Positions 16,046 to 24,424 of a DNA stretch of 36,479 nucleotides are shown here, one piece after another. Position 1 is the stretch's first letter, and every line of letters begins with the position of its first letter. The DNA is from Acidimicrobiia bacterium (GTDB lineage: Bacteria; Actinomycetota; Acidimicrobiia; Spongiisociales; ZC4RG35), in the NCBI GenBank assembly GCA_012270885.1, contig JAAXHN010000018.1, forward strand, positions 1 through 36,479. The letters are read 5' to 3'. Position numbers and translations under genes: made by a program. The notes under the pieces were generated by a model. That model searched no databases. It was not told where the DNA came from and saw only the letters and a list, made by a program, of their open reading frames with translations.

Positions 16046-17023
16046 CTATGAGGACACCAAAGCCAGATCAACCACAAGAGGGAAGTGATCCGACCCTAGA
16101 TCCGGCCCCAGCCACCTGTCCGAGACCGCCAGATGGGAGGAGTGGAGAACGTGGTCGATGGGAACCCTGGTGAGGAAACTGCCGTCCACCGGGAAGCTCG
16201 GGGCCAGACCGAAGCCTCGCTGGGAGTTTCGAAGGCCGGACTCGGTAAGAGGTCCGAAGACATGCGACCAGGGGGTGGCGTTGAAGTCGCCGGCCACCAC
16301 GGTCGGGCCCCTCGCCTTCCCCACCCAGTCGGCCACGAACTCGAACTGGGCATCTCGTAGCGCGGCCCGCCGGGCGTTGGTGGGCGCCAGGGGATGGATG
16401 CCCAGCATGATCACTTCCGTCTCCCCCAAGCTGACGGTCACTTCCATCGCTCGCGCCTCTCTCTCCGCCCAACCGTGGCTTATCACCTCCGAAGGCGGAT
16501 CTCTGGTGAGTGTCAGGGTCGAGAATATCAGATGGTCGGGTCGGGAGGGATGCTGCCGGTAGGGAAGCCGTCCATCCGCCCGGGCCTCGGAGAAGGCCCT
16601 CTCCCACAGCCGGTTGGCTTCATGCAGGAAGACCACATCTGCGTCCACTTCCGAAAGGAATCCGATCACCTGCTCATACTGTTCGTTCTGGCCCTGAACG
16701 TTGAACGACACCACTCGTATGGCGGGGGATGCGGCGGGTATGTTCTGTTTTCCCCAGAACAAGGGGGCTACGTAGGCGAGGTTGACCAATCCCAGGATCA
16801 ATATCGCCCAGCCCAGGCGCGGCCAACTCCTCAACAACAGGGCCATCCCCCCTGCCAGCAGAACCACCGCGAACTGCGGGCGGAAACTGGTTGCCAGGTC
16901 GAACACCCAGAACCACCTGCCGAAAAACCCGGCCAAGCTGATCAGGCCGATCAGCAAGGAAGGTGTAGCTACCACAATCAACCAGCCGAACCCTACACCC
17001 GGTGCGGCTCTCCCGGCTGTCAC
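16046..17023 (-). CDS. Membrane-anchored endonuclease/exonuclease/phosphatase family protein
   Basis: 325 residues from GTG 17023, which overlaps the TGA of the metallopeptidase gene (GTGA). Three N-terminal hydrophobic segments (about 11-34, 49-65 and 70-90) are followed by an EEP catalytic domain: VVSFNVQ, VVFLHEANRLW (Glu as metal ligand), GIHPLAP, VVAGDFNATPWS, RVPIDHVLHSS and LGSDHFPLVVDL. This is the layout of membrane-tethered EEP proteins whose substrates may be lipids or nucleotides. The domain probably faces outward. The open frame upstream of 17023 is a shadow of the neighbouring gene. The substrate is unknown. Confidence 0.85.
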   Translation of the reverse strand: MTAGRAAPGVGFGWLIVVATPSLLIGLISLAGFFGRWFWVFDLATSFRPQFAVVLLAGGMALLLRSWPRLGWAILILGLVNLAYVAPLFWGKQNIPAASPAIRVVSFNVQGQNEQYEQVIGFLSEVDADVVFLHEANRLWERAFSEARADGRLPYRQHPSRPDHLIFSTLTLTRDPPSEVISHGWAEREARAMEVTVSLGETEVIMLGIHPLAPTNARRAALRDAQFEFVADWVGKARGPTVVAGDFNATPWSHVFGPLTESGLRNSQRGFGLAPSFPVDGSFLTRVPIDHVLHSSHLAVSDRWLGPDLGSDHFPLVVDLALVSS

Positions 17024-17748
17024 AACGGCAGCAAGAACTCGGCCTTTCTGAGGCTCCGGCGGCGTTCTTTCACGTCGGGTAGGTGGTAGGAGACCAGATC
17101 CCAGAACCGGTTCGAGTGATTCATCTCCGTCAGGTGGGCGAGTTCGTGCACCACCAGGTAGTCGATGAGGTCGGGTTCCAGCATCATGGCCCGCCAGCTG
17201 AAGCGCAGGGTCCTGTCTCGGGCGCAGCTTGCCCAGCGGCGGCGCTGGTTCCTGATCAGGACCCGGGGACTGGCGTGACCGGCCACGAAGGGCAGCCACT
17301 CGTCCACGATGTCGGGCAGATAGTCCTCGGCTTGTCTCCAGTACCAATCCACGAAGGCCTTCCTGATCAATTCCCGGCGCTTGTAGTCGTCCATACCCGG
17401 AGGCGCGTCGAACAGGAAGCAGTCCTCATCGAACCGGATCCATGGCCGCAGGAAACGATTGGTGTGCACGATCAGTTCGAAGTCCCGACCCAGATAGGGC
17501 ATCGTTTCTCCGGTTACGAACCGCCGGGGGGCGCGTCTCTGGCTGAGAATCTTCCGCCGTTCCAGGATCCATGGCGCCTGGTCGCGGACCAACTGCTCGA
17601 GTTCGAGATCGGAAGCGGCGGCCGGAGCAAGCACCCGCACGTTGTCGAGGCTCACCTGGGTTTGAATGGTCTTGTGGCGGCGGGCGCTGCGAACCACCTC
17701 GTAGGTGATGGTGGTGTCATGGAAATGGATACTGCCGTGTTTGTTCAT
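17020..17748 (-). CDS. YgjP-like metallopeptidase domain protein (DUF45)
   Basis: 242 residues from ATG 17748. The gluzincin motif is VVHELAHLTEMNHSNRFW with H201-E202-x-x-H205 and a further His at 211. The upstream motif NQRRRWASCARDRTLRFSWR is the YgjP-family W-(G/A)-S-C segment. E. coli YgjP is of poorly known function, and the fold is related to SprT/WSS1 proteases. GGAGG five bases before ATG 17748 fixes the start. The GTG at 17772 has no such site. This is the first gene of the seven-gene run, so a promoter is expected in 17749-17863, but no convincing -10/-35 pair is visible. Confidence 0.87.
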   Translation of the reverse strand: MNKHGSIHFHDTTITYEVVRSARRHKTIQTQVSLDNVRVLAPAAASDLELEQLVRDQAPWILERRKILSQRRAPRRFVTGETMPYLGRDFELIVHTNRFLRPWIRFDEDCFLFDAPPGMDDYKRRELIRKAFVDWYWRQAEDYLPDIVDEWLPFVAGHASPRVLIRNQRRRWASCARDRTLRFSWRAMMLEPDLIDYLVVHELAHLTEMNHSNRFWDLVSYHLPDVKERRRSLRKAEFLLPL

Positions 17749-17863
17749 TTGGACCTCCCGTCCGGCCACCACGAGATGTGGCCTGCCCGTGTGTGTGCCC
17801 TGATGTTCTGTCCCCGTCCGGCGGGACCGTTTCCCTCTCCGTGACGGATGATTGACTATTGGA

Positions 17864-18736
17864 CTACAGGTGTGACATCCACTCGCCGATCATCTCCCCG
17901 ATTTCGTGACCCGAGTCCTCCTGGATGAAATGGGTCCCTCTCACGGTCTTCTCCGTCTGATTGGGCCAGGAGCGGCACATTTGCCGCTGTTTCCCGATCA
18001 GGATGGTCCCTGGTTCGGCGTTGATGAACAGCTTGGGGACCCCGCTCTCGGCCAGCCAGGCCGCGTACTCGGCCACCACCTCCGTCACGTCCGCCGGATG
18101 GCCGTCGATGGGGATTTCCCGGGGCCAGGTGAGGGTGGGCCTCCGGCTCTCGCCGCCTTCGGCGTAGGGGCGGCGATACTCGTTCATCACCTCCTCCGAG
18201 AGGGGATCGAGGACCGATGCGGGGAGGATCCTCTCGACGAACACGTTCTTTTGGATGACGATCTCCTCGCCCGCCGGGGAGCGCATCGCTTCGAAGATGC
18301 GTCGGGCGGGCCCGGGCCAGTCGTCCCAGGAGACCGGGCAGACGATCGTCTCCATATAGACCAGACCCCGGACGGCGCTCCGGTTCCGGTTGGCCCAGTC
18401 GAAAGCCAGGGCGCCGCCCCAGTCGTGCCCTACCAGGGTGACGTTATCGGTGGCGCCCACCGCCTCCAGCCACCCGTCCAGGTAGCGGCGGTGCTCCACG
18501 AATCGGTAGGAGCCCGGCCCCGAGGATTCGAGTTTGTCGGAGTCTCCCATCCCGATTAGGTCGGGCGCCAGGCAGCGACCCTGACCGGATACCGGAGGAA
18601 TGACCTTTCGCCACAGGTAGGAAGAAGTGGGGTTGCCGTGGAGAAATACGATGGGAGGGCCTTCTCCGGACTCGGTGTAGGCCATGCGTTTTCCCAGGAC
18701 GTCCACGTACTTCTTGGAGGTTGTAGGGTTGCTCAT
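17864..18736 (-). CDS. Haloalkane dehalogenase-like alpha/beta hydrolase
   Basis: 290 residues from ATG 18736, matching the ~293 of DhaA. Residues of the HLD-II dehalogenases can be placed: nucleophile D105 and halide-binding W106 in VGHDWGG, halide-binding N35 in FLHGNPTSS, catalytic acid E129 in VYMETI, and H269 in the THFIQEDSG segment. Those enzymes hydrolyse carbon-halogen bonds to alcohols and halide. The downstream motif QEDSGHEIG differs from the usual QEDxPDxIG. The TTG at 18787 is an alternative start. Neither has a good Shine-Dalgarno, so a leaderless mRNA is possible. Activity on halogenated compounds is inferred from residue conservation. Confidence 0.87.
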   Translation of the reverse strand: MSNPTTSKKYVDVLGKRMAYTESGEGPPIVFLHGNPTSSYLWRKVIPPVSGQGRCLAPDLIGMGDSDKLESSGPGSYRFVEHRRYLDGWLEAVGATDNVTLVGHDWGGALAFDWANRNRSAVRGLVYMETIVCPVSWDDWPGPARRIFEAMRSPAGEEIVIQKNVFVERILPASVLDPLSEEVMNEYRRPYAEGGESRRPTLTWPREIPIDGHPADVTEVVAEYAAWLAESGVPKLFINAEPGTILIGKQRQMCRSWPNQTEKTVRGTHFIQEDSGHEIGEMIGEWMSHL

Positions 18737-18812
18737 CGGACAAAGCCTAGAAGACGGGAGGGATGGGTCCGACGAGGGTGGCTCCAATGACCCATCCGTT
18801 TACTCTGGGGTT

Positions 18813-19460
18813 ATGGATCTCACACATGCTCTATATACAACCCGGGCTATGCGCCGGGTGCTGGCCGACCCGATTCCCACCGAGGTGGTGCAATCCATGC
18901 TGGACGCGGCGATCCGGGCTCCCTCGGGCGGCAACTCGCAAAACTGGCGATTCATAGCGATTACAGACCCGGAAGTCCGGTCCGCCGTCGGGGCGCTGTA
19001 TCAGGATGCCTTTGCCATTCTGTTGGAGAGGGTCTACGGCAAGGCCCTGGAGAAAGCGCGCCAGGAGGACGACCAAGGAACCCTGCGGATATTCAGTTCG
19101 GCGCAGTGGCTGGCTGACCACGCCTCCCAGGTTCCGTTGTGGATGTTCTTCTACGCGAGGGGAGACGAATCGGGCGCTTCCATCTATCCGGCGGTTTGGA
19201 GCGCCATGCTGGCGGCCCGCGGGCATGAGGTGGGCACTTGTCTCACCACCATCCTGGGTGAGTTCAAGACGGAGGAGACCGACGAACTTCTAGGGGTTCC
19301 CCCGGGGAGGGGATGGAAACAGGCGGCGGCAGTCTCCTGCGGGTACCCGAAGGGGAGGTGGGGGCTGGCGCAACGTAGCCCCGTCCACGGAGTGGCGTAC
19401 GCCGATCGATGGGACAACCCTGTTTCCTGGCGGGTTGGCGAGCCGCTGTGGGACGGTTAG
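18813..19460 (+). CDS. Nitroreductase family protein
   Basis: An FMN-dependent oxidoreductase of about 215 residues. The N-terminal TTRAMRRVLADPIPTEVVQSMLDAAIRAPSGGNSQNW is the typical FMN phosphate-binding entry, with Arg residues and SGGNSQNW. The middle has YPAVWSAMLAARGHEVGTCLTT, and the end has GVPPGRGWKQAAAVSCGYPKGR. The substrate is unknown. Nitroreductase-fold proteins reduce nitro groups, quinones or flavins. I start it at ATG 18813. The open frame upstream of that runs antisense into the dehalogenase. Its stop overlaps the stop of the convergent dGTPase-like gene. Confidence 0.87.
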   Translation: MDLTHALYTTRAMRRVLADPIPTEVVQSMLDAAIRAPSGGNSQNWRFIAITDPEVRSAVGALYQDAFAILLERVYGKALEKARQEDDQGTLRIFSSAQWLADHASQVPLWMFFYARGDESGASIYPAVWSAMLAARGHEVGTCLTTILGEFKTEETDELLGVPPGRGWKQAAAVSCGYPKGRWGLAQRSPVHGVAYADRWDNPVSWRVGEPLWDG

Positions 19461-20479
19461 GCCGGCCATCCCGGTATCTCGCCGAATAACCTCTCGTAGG
19501 TGGAGATCGCGGCCCGGTCGGTGAATCCGGCAACGTAGTCGAGGGCACGCACTCGAGGCGGGTCGTCCGCCAAGCCGAAACCCTCCGGCATGGTCTCGGG
19601 ATGCTGGATGTAATGTTCCACCAGCCGGGTGATCACTCCCACCGCCCATCTGTGCTCCCGAAGGCGAGCCGGACTCTCGTACACCCTTTCGAACATCAGT
19701 GTCCGGAATTGGGTCATAGCCGAAAGCGCTTCGGGGTCCATAGACACCTCCCCGCTGCAGGCCGACTGGTCGATTACCGCGCGGCTCATAGCGGAGACCC
19801 ACTCATCCGGTGGGCCGAATCTCCCAAACATATCAGTCGGGATGTCCCGTGGGGAGAGAGCATCGTGGCGGAACGCGTCGTCGAGATCGTGGGTGAGATA
19901 GGCGATACGATCCGCGAAGCGGCACAGCATTCCCTCGGGAGTGATCGGAGCAGGTTCTATCCGCCAGGTGTGGGCCCGGATGCCATCCAGGGTCTCCCAC
20001 GTGAGGTTGAGCGGTTCCAATAGGTTGAGCAGCCGTATCCCATGGGCGGCGTGGTGCCAATCCCCTTCGTCCACATAGGGAGAGAGGGCGTCCTCGCCGA
20101 CATGGCCGAAGGGTGAATGACCGATGTCGTGACCCAGGCAGATCGCCTCCGTCAGGCTTTCGTTGAGACCCAGAGCCACCGCCATGGACCTGCCTATCTG
20201 GGCTACGTGGATGGTGTGGGTGAGTCGGGTTATCACATGGTCCCCCGGAGGGTCGGGGAACACCTGGGTCTTGTTGCGCAGCCGCCGGAATGCCTTGGAG
20301 AACAGAAGCCGATCCCGGTCAACCTGGAACGGAGTCAGCAATTCGTGGACAGGTTCCGGTTCGTATCTTCCCCGGGAGTTTGTTGACCGGGTGGCGATGG
20401 GGGAAAGAGCAGCTTCGGCTTTCTCTCGATCTCGACGGTCGCGTATGCGGAGCGCAGGTTCGTCCGGTTGGTTCGTCAT
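19457..20479 (-). CDS. Deoxyguanosinetriphosphate triphosphohydrolase-like HD protein
   Basis: A dNTP triphosphohydrolase of 340 residues that splits dNTPs to deoxynucleoside and triphosphate. Visible features are RDRLLFSKAFRRLRNKTQVF, the first HD-site His in RLTHTIHVAQIGRSMA, the HD pair in LGHDIGHSPFGHVGE, and the last ligand Asp in RFADRIAYLTHDLDD. GGGAGGG before ATG 20479 (GGAGG about 7 nt away) sets the start. The open frame to 20515 is not needed. The gene diverges from dnaX with about 90 bp between starts. In actinobacteria dgt often lies near dnaG, which is not seen here. Confidence 0.93.
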   Translation of the reverse strand: MTNQPDEPALRIRDRRDREKAEAALSPIATRSTNSRGRYEPEPVHELLTPFQVDRDRLLFSKAFRRLRNKTQVFPDPPGDHVITRLTHTIHVAQIGRSMAVALGLNESLTEAICLGHDIGHSPFGHVGEDALSPYVDEGDWHHAAHGIRLLNLLEPLNLTWETLDGIRAHTWRIEPAPITPEGMLCRFADRIAYLTHDLDDAFRHDALSPRDIPTDMFGRFGPPDEWVSAMSRAVIDQSACSGEVSMDPEALSAMTQFRTLMFERVYESPARLREHRWAVGVITRLVEHYIQHPETMPEGFGLADDPPRVRALDYVAGFTDRAAISTYERLFGEIPGWPA

Positions 20480-20572
20480 GTTGCGCCCTCCCCTGGTGGC
20501 CACCCTTGGAAACATTTTTTGATGAGGTCCTCAGGCATGAATGTCAGCCGCCGAATATACCATTCGCTGCAC

Positions 20573-22465
20573 ATGGAGTACCTGGCGCTTTATCGCAAGT
20601 ACCGGCCGCAGGTCTTCGGGGAGGTGATCGGCCAGGAGCACGTGACCAACACCCTGGTCCGCGAGGCCAGGGAGAGAAGGGTTGCCCATGCCTACCTCTT
20701 CGCCGGACCGCGAGGCACGGGCAAGACCTCCACCGCTCGCATCCTTGCCAAAGCGATCAACTGCGAGGACCCCCGCTCCGATGGCGAGCCCTGCGACCGC
20801 TGCGCCACCTGCCAGGCCATCTCTGACGGCAGTTCGCTCGACGTCCAGGAATTGGATGCCGCCTCCCACAACTCGGTGGAGAACATCAGGGACATCCGGG
20901 TGCAGGTGACCATGGTGGCGGCCCGTCCCTCGGCCCACCGGGTCTTCATCCTCGATGAAGCGCACATGCTTTCGGTGGCGGCCTGTAACGCCCTTTTGAA
21001 GACACTGGAGGAGCCTCCTCCCAATGTCCATTTCATCCTGGCCACCACCGAGCCCTACAAGCTGTTGGACACCATCCGCTCCCGCAGCCAGCGTTTCGAC
21101 TTTCTTCCCGTTCCGGCGGAGGTGCTAACCCGCCACCTGCGGTCGGTTGCCAGCCGCGAAGGATATGAAGTGGCCGAGGACGGCTTGGAGACTGTGTCCC
21201 GCCATGCGGACGGAAGCGTTCGAGACTCTCTCAGCCTCTTGGAGCAGGTGGCCGCCCTGGGTGACGGGCGAGTCGATCCGGAAGGGGTTGAGCGGGCCTT
21301 GGGGGTTGCTGACCGGGATACGATGAACGTTCTGGCAAAGGCGGTGGCAGACCGGGATGCTGCGGCGGTGCTATCCCTAGTGGCCCGCCTGGATGGCCGG
21401 GGGGTTAATCTCCGTTCCTTCGTATCCGAGGGGATCGGGTTTTTCCGGGGGACATTCCTGGCGCACCATCTCTCCGACCCGGGGGCTGCCACCGACGACC
21501 CTCCCGAGGTTGTCGAGGCTTGGAAGGCGGCTGCGAAGATCCTGTCGGTGAGCGACGTCAACCGGGTCATCGATCAACTGGGCGATGCCCTGATCAGAAT
21601 ACGGGAGGGACGAGAAGAACGGCTCATGCTGGAGTTGGCGCTGCTCTGGATAGTGCGTCCCGAAACTTCCGTCCATCCGGCTGCTCTTCTAGCCAGGATC
21701 GAAGCCCTGGAAGCCCGGATCGGGGAGGGGACCCGGCCCCAGGGGGACGCCAGGCCCTCCGTTTCGCCTGCCGCCTCCGGGCCCCGGAAGTATCGGGCCG
21801 GTACGGGCGCGCCGGCTCCGGCAGCTTCCACCGTTCCCTCCGGAGAGAAGGAGTTGCAGGCCCCGGCTGTTTCCCAGCCCGCCGCTGCTACCACCTCGCC
21901 ACCCGAAGATGCTCCCGTCGAGACAGGGCCTCTCACTTTGGAGAAGCTGGCGGCTATGTGGACGGAGATCGCGGGGACCTTCGGGGGGATGCTTGGCGCC
22001 CTCTTACGTCCCACCAACCCGGTGGCTTTGGAGGGGGATCGCTTGGTGGTTGACTGCGAGAACCACTTCCGACTCCTTCGATTGGAGGACAGTGACTCGG
22101 CAGCCCTGATCGGAGATGAGATCAAGAGGAGAACCGGCCAACGGATCAGGGTGGAGTATGTCAACCAGGCTACGCAGGGGGTGACCTCGCCCACCCTGGA
22201 ACGTGCAGCCTCCCACCCATCCTCTCCATCGGCTGGCGCCGAACCGCAGGAGCGCCGGTCAGAGCCGGATCCACCGGGGGACAAGAGTCCGTTGTCCCCG
22301 TCCCGGGCGGATGCCGACACCGCGGCGCCGGATGAGGTGCCCGGTCCTGAGGAGGAACCGGAGACCAACCACGGCGAATCGGATGCTGATCTCAAGGCCT
22401 TCTTCGAAGCGGCAGAGATTTCGATCACTGAGGTAAAGCACCCTTCAGGTCCAAGTCTGTTCTGA
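20573..22465 (+). CDS. dnaX: DNA polymerase III subunits gamma/tau
   Basis: The clamp-loader ATPase, 630 residues from ATG 20573 (MEYLALYRKYRPQ). Walker A is GPRGTGKT (45-52), the zinc module has C64, C74, C77 and C80, Walker B is FILDEAHML, and the SRC-like motif is in RSRSQRF. Domain III follows with an Ala/Pro/Ser-rich linker. The C-terminal part has LEKLAAMWTEIAGTF, a tau-like segment, and ends DADLKAFFEAAEISITEVKH and then PSGPSLF. ATG 20537 is an alternative start with GAGG upstream. No A-rich slippery run is evident, so a frameshifted gamma form is not supported. A diverged second copy of the last ~85 codons lies at 24425-24679. Confidence 0.97.
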   Translation: MEYLALYRKYRPQVFGEVIGQEHVTNTLVREARERRVAHAYLFAGPRGTGKTSTARILAKAINCEDPRSDGEPCDRCATCQAISDGSSLDVQELDAASHNSVENIRDIRVQVTMVAARPSAHRVFILDEAHMLSVAACNALLKTLEEPPPNVHFILATTEPYKLLDTIRSRSQRFDFLPVPAEVLTRHLRSVASREGYEVAEDGLETVSRHADGSVRDSLSLLEQVAALGDGRVDPEGVERALGVADRDTMNVLAKAVADRDAAAVLSLVARLDGRGVNLRSFVSEGIGFFRGTFLAHHLSDPGAATDDPPEVVEAWKAAAKILSVSDVNRVIDQLGDALIRIREGREERLMLELALLWIVRPETSVHPAALLARIEALEARIGEGTRPQGDARPSVSPAASGPRKYRAGTGAPAPAASTVPSGEKELQAPAVSQPAAATTSPPEDAPVETGPLTLEKLAAMWTEIAGTFGGMLGALLRPTNPVALEGDRLVVDCENHFRLLRLEDSDSAALIGDEIKRRTGQRIRVEYVNQATQGVTSPTLERAASHPSSPSAGAEPQERRSEPDPPGDKSPLSPSRADADTAAPDEVPGPEEEPETNHGESDADLKAFFEAAEISITEVKHPSGPSLF

Positions 22466-22548
22466 CTACACGCTCGGTAAGCCGGTTCTCAACCGCCCCA
22501 GTTGGAGGGTACGACCTCAAGGCGGGTTTGCGGAAGAGGAAAAGAGAG

Positions 22549-22776
22549 ATGTTCAACATCGGCCCGATGGATAGCTTCGACTTCGACCAAGCGGTGGTCC
22601 GCATGGCCGACCTTGTGGGCCTTCCCGTCGCCCGGGTCCGACTGGCCACTCCCCCTACCGTTGCGACACTAGCGTCGACAAGGGCCATGAGCGTGTTGGG
22701 CTTTGAGCCACGCCATACCATGTTGGACATGATCGAGGAAGCCGCGGCGGCATGGAAGGCCCGGAGGTCGAAGTGA
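22549..22776 (+). CDS. C-terminal remnant of an NAD-dependent epimerase/dehydratase
   Basis: 75 residues beginning MFNIGPMDSFDFDQAVVRMA. The pattern FNIG, then a DxFxFDQAV helix, then STRAMSVLGFEPRHTMLDMIEEAAA is that of the C-terminal end of SDR-type epimerases and dehydratases. The Rossmann half with its glycine motif and the YxxxK motif are absent. Upstream (22466-22548) I see no matching coding sequence. An AGGAAAAGAGAG stretch precedes the ATG. The TGA overlaps the GTG of the sugar kinase (GTGA), so it may still be translated and couple into the kinase. It is either a decayed gene or a small protein built from this domain. Confidence 0.5.
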   Translation: MFNIGPMDSFDFDQAVVRMADLVGLPVARVRLATPPTVATLASTRAMSVLGFEPRHTMLDMIEEAAAAWKARRSK

Positions 22777-23762
22777 CCTTTTTTGACGTGGTGACCTTGG
22801 GCGAGACGATGTTGCGCCTTACCCCACCGGGGGCGGGAAGGTTGGACCAGGCCCGGCGGTTCGACGTGGAAGTCGGCGGCAGCGAATCGAACACGGCCGT
22901 GGGGCTGTCCAGGTTGGGGTTGCGGTGCACCTGGATCTCTCGGATTCCCCGTTCACCGCTGGGCGACTTGGTGTGCGCCGAGCTTTCCCGCCACGGGGTG
23001 GATGTCTCTGGTGTGGTGCGGGTCCCCGACGAGCGCCTCGGCCTCTACTTCTATGAGGACGGCCCACCCCCCCGACGCCGCCGGGTGATCTACGACCGGG
23101 CCGCCAGCGCCGCCGCTCGTCTCGGCCCGGCCGACCTCGATCTCGACTGGTTCTCTCCCCGGCGTTGCCGACTGGTTCACCTGACCGGAATCACCCCCGC
23201 CCTCGGCGAGTCGGCGCGCCGAACCACCCGCCATGTCATGGAAGCAGCCCGCGCCGCCGGTTTGCCGGTTAGCTTCGACACCAACTACCGCGGCGGTCTG
23301 TGGTCGCCCGCTGAGGCGCGCGGCGAGCTGCTCCACCATATGAAGCGGGCATCGATCGTCATTTCCTCCACCGGGGATCTCGAAGCAGTGTTTTCGGCGG
23401 GGCCGGACCGGGAAGGTGCCTTGGAGTGGCTTCGGGAGCGGCTCCCCGACCAGGTTTGCGTGGTTACCTCCGGAGCAGAAGGGGCGGTCGCCTGCCTGCC
23501 GGGCGGCGAAACGGTCGTTCGCCCGTCCATTCCCACCACGGCGGTTGACCGGCTGGGTGGCGGAGACGCTTTCAACGCCGGGTTTCTGTACGGGTGGCTG
23601 CGGTTCCCTGCGGGTCCTGACAGGTTGAAGCGTTGCTTGGACTGGGGCGTGGCCGCCGCCAGCCTCAAGTACGCCACCCCCGGAGACATGGCGGTGCTGG
23701 ACAAAAGCGAGATCGTCGCCTTGCTGGAAGGAGGCTCCATCCCCGGGCGGGTGCAGCGATGA
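22773..23762 (+). CDS. PfkB-family sugar kinase, 2-dehydro-3-deoxygluconate kinase-like
   Basis: A ribokinase-fold kinase of 329 residues. It opens FDVVTLGETMLRLTPPG, the KDG-kinase type N-terminus. It has EVGGSESNTAVGLSRLG, the substrate segment FDTNYRGGLW, and the C-terminal signature DRLGGGDAFNAGF with catalytic base D265. The third Gly position varies from the common GAGDAF. GTG 22773 has GGAGG five bases upstream (22763-22767) and overlaps the preceding TGA. ATG 22752 is less well supported. KDG kinase phosphorylates 2-keto-3-deoxygluconate in sugar-acid breakdown. No aldolase or dehydratase is adjacent, so the substrate is inferred from family motifs. Confidence 0.87.
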   Translation: MTFFDVVTLGETMLRLTPPGAGRLDQARRFDVEVGGSESNTAVGLSRLGLRCTWISRIPRSPLGDLVCAELSRHGVDVSGVVRVPDERLGLYFYEDGPPPRRRRVIYDRAASAAARLGPADLDLDWFSPRRCRLVHLTGITPALGESARRTTRHVMEAARAAGLPVSFDTNYRGGLWSPAEARGELLHHMKRASIVISSTGDLEAVFSAGPDREGALEWLRERLPDQVCVVTSGAEGAVACLPGGETVVRPSIPTTAVDRLGGGDAFNAGFLYGWLRFPAGPDRLKRCLDWGVAAASLKYATPGDMAVLDKSEIVALLEGGSIPGRVQR

Positions 23763-23814
23763 CCCCCGCCCGACGCCTCAATAGCATGTTGGTGATGCAG
23801 AAAGACCTGTTGTG

Positions 23815-24147
23815 ATGTCGGCCGAAGCGGTGATCGCGGGGGGTGACTGGGAAGCGTCCGTAACCAAGGGTGACCTGTTGTGGTTACGGTCTGATCTCGA
23901 AACAAAAACCCGGGATGTGGATTCCAAGGTCGACAAGGTGCACAGCGACCTGCGCATCGAGATTGCCAACCAGAGTGCCAAACCGAGTGGGGAGATTGCC
24001 AAGCTGCGGGTTTCGATGGCAGGGATGACCCTGGCCGTGTTGGCCGGCCTGGGTGGATTGATAACCCTCTTCGAGTTCATGTCCCAAAAAGGGAGGCTCC
24101 CCGCTGGGAAGCCCTCCCTCTCTTTTATTAGGTATTTGACTTCTTAG
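23815..24147 (+). CDS. Small coiled-coil protein with one C-terminal membrane helix
   Basis: About 110 residues. The pattern is a soluble start, then KGDLLWLRSDLETKTRDVDSKVDKVHSDLRIEI, a likely coiled coil with heptad-like spacing, then one hydrophobic helix (MAGMTLAVLAGLGGLITLFEFM). Small coiled-coil/TM proteins of this kind (DUF1640-like) occur near mobile or phage genes, among other places. I do not recognise a specific family. GTG 23812 immediately precedes the ATG. The reading frame runs through a strong terminator hairpin (24091-24126) before reaching its stop, so the last ~18 residues may be a recent read-through extension. Confidence 0.5.
   Translation: MSAEAVIAGGDWEASVTKGDLLWLRSDLETKTRDVDSKVDKVHSDLRIEIANQSAKPSGEIAKLRVSMAGMTLAVLAGLGGLITLFEFMSQKGRLPAGKPSLSFIRYLTS
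24091..24126 (+). terminator. Rho-independent terminator after the kinase run
   Basis: GGGAGG pairs with CCTCCC, continued with small bulges by a CT..CCC / GGG..AG inner stem, followed by TCTCTTTTA. It closes the dnaX-kinase-coiled-coil run and lies inside the last codons of the coiled-coil ORF. Confidence 0.7.
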
Positions 24148-24241
24148 CTCTGAGAGGCGATGAAGATATTGGCGAGACGGTCACTCGCCGGGGCCTTGGA
24201 GTCCCGTCCGGGGTTGAACCCGCTTTTCGATAGGTGAACTT

Positions 24242-24367
24242 ATGTTTGCTACTTTGAGCCGTTTCCGGCGGCAGATAGCAGTGTTGGCGGTGCTCGCCAT
24301 GTCGGAGTGGACCCCGGCGGGGCCGCATGCGATCTGCAGCATCCCGTCGGCGCTGAGCGCCGGGTAG
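24242..24367 (+). pseudogene. Orphan secretion signal fragment (truncated gene start)
   Basis: AGGTGA five bases before ATG 24242 leads into a signal-peptide-like start: MFATLSRFRRQ and then IAVLAVLAM. After about 20 codons the sequence changes abruptly into the antisense of an amidohydrolase piece and stops at 24365-24367. This looks like the 5' end of a secreted-protein gene cut by recombination. I do not recognise the protein. Confidence 0.45.
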
Positions 24368-24420
24368 CGGGCCATCACCGCTTCCAATCCCGCGGCCAGA
24401 GCCTCCGGTGGGTTCCCCGC
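24301..24420 (-). pseudogene. Internal fragment of an amidohydrolase gene
   Basis: 120 bp that align without gaps to 27540-27659 inside the amidohydrolase gene of this window, on the same strand. I count about 100 of 120 identical bases by hand. The minus-strand peptide ARYPALSADGMLQIACGPAG matches GRYPAVSADGMLQMACGPAG of the intact gene. The piece has no start, no active-site residues and no 3' end. Divergence near 17 percent suggests an old copy or one from a related strain rather than an assembly artefact. Confidence 0.75.
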
Positions 24421-24424
24421 GGAC

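Noticed and set aside
16046-17347. The 433-codon open frame as full length for the EEP protein
   Set aside because: The N-terminal ~108 codons are Arg/Pro-rich shadow of the metallopeptidase gene. GTG 17023 overlaps that gene's stop and begins the membrane segment.
20573-22465. Programmed frameshift in dnaX giving a gamma form
   Set aside because: I find no A-rich slippery heptamer or following hairpin at the expected place after the ATPase domains.
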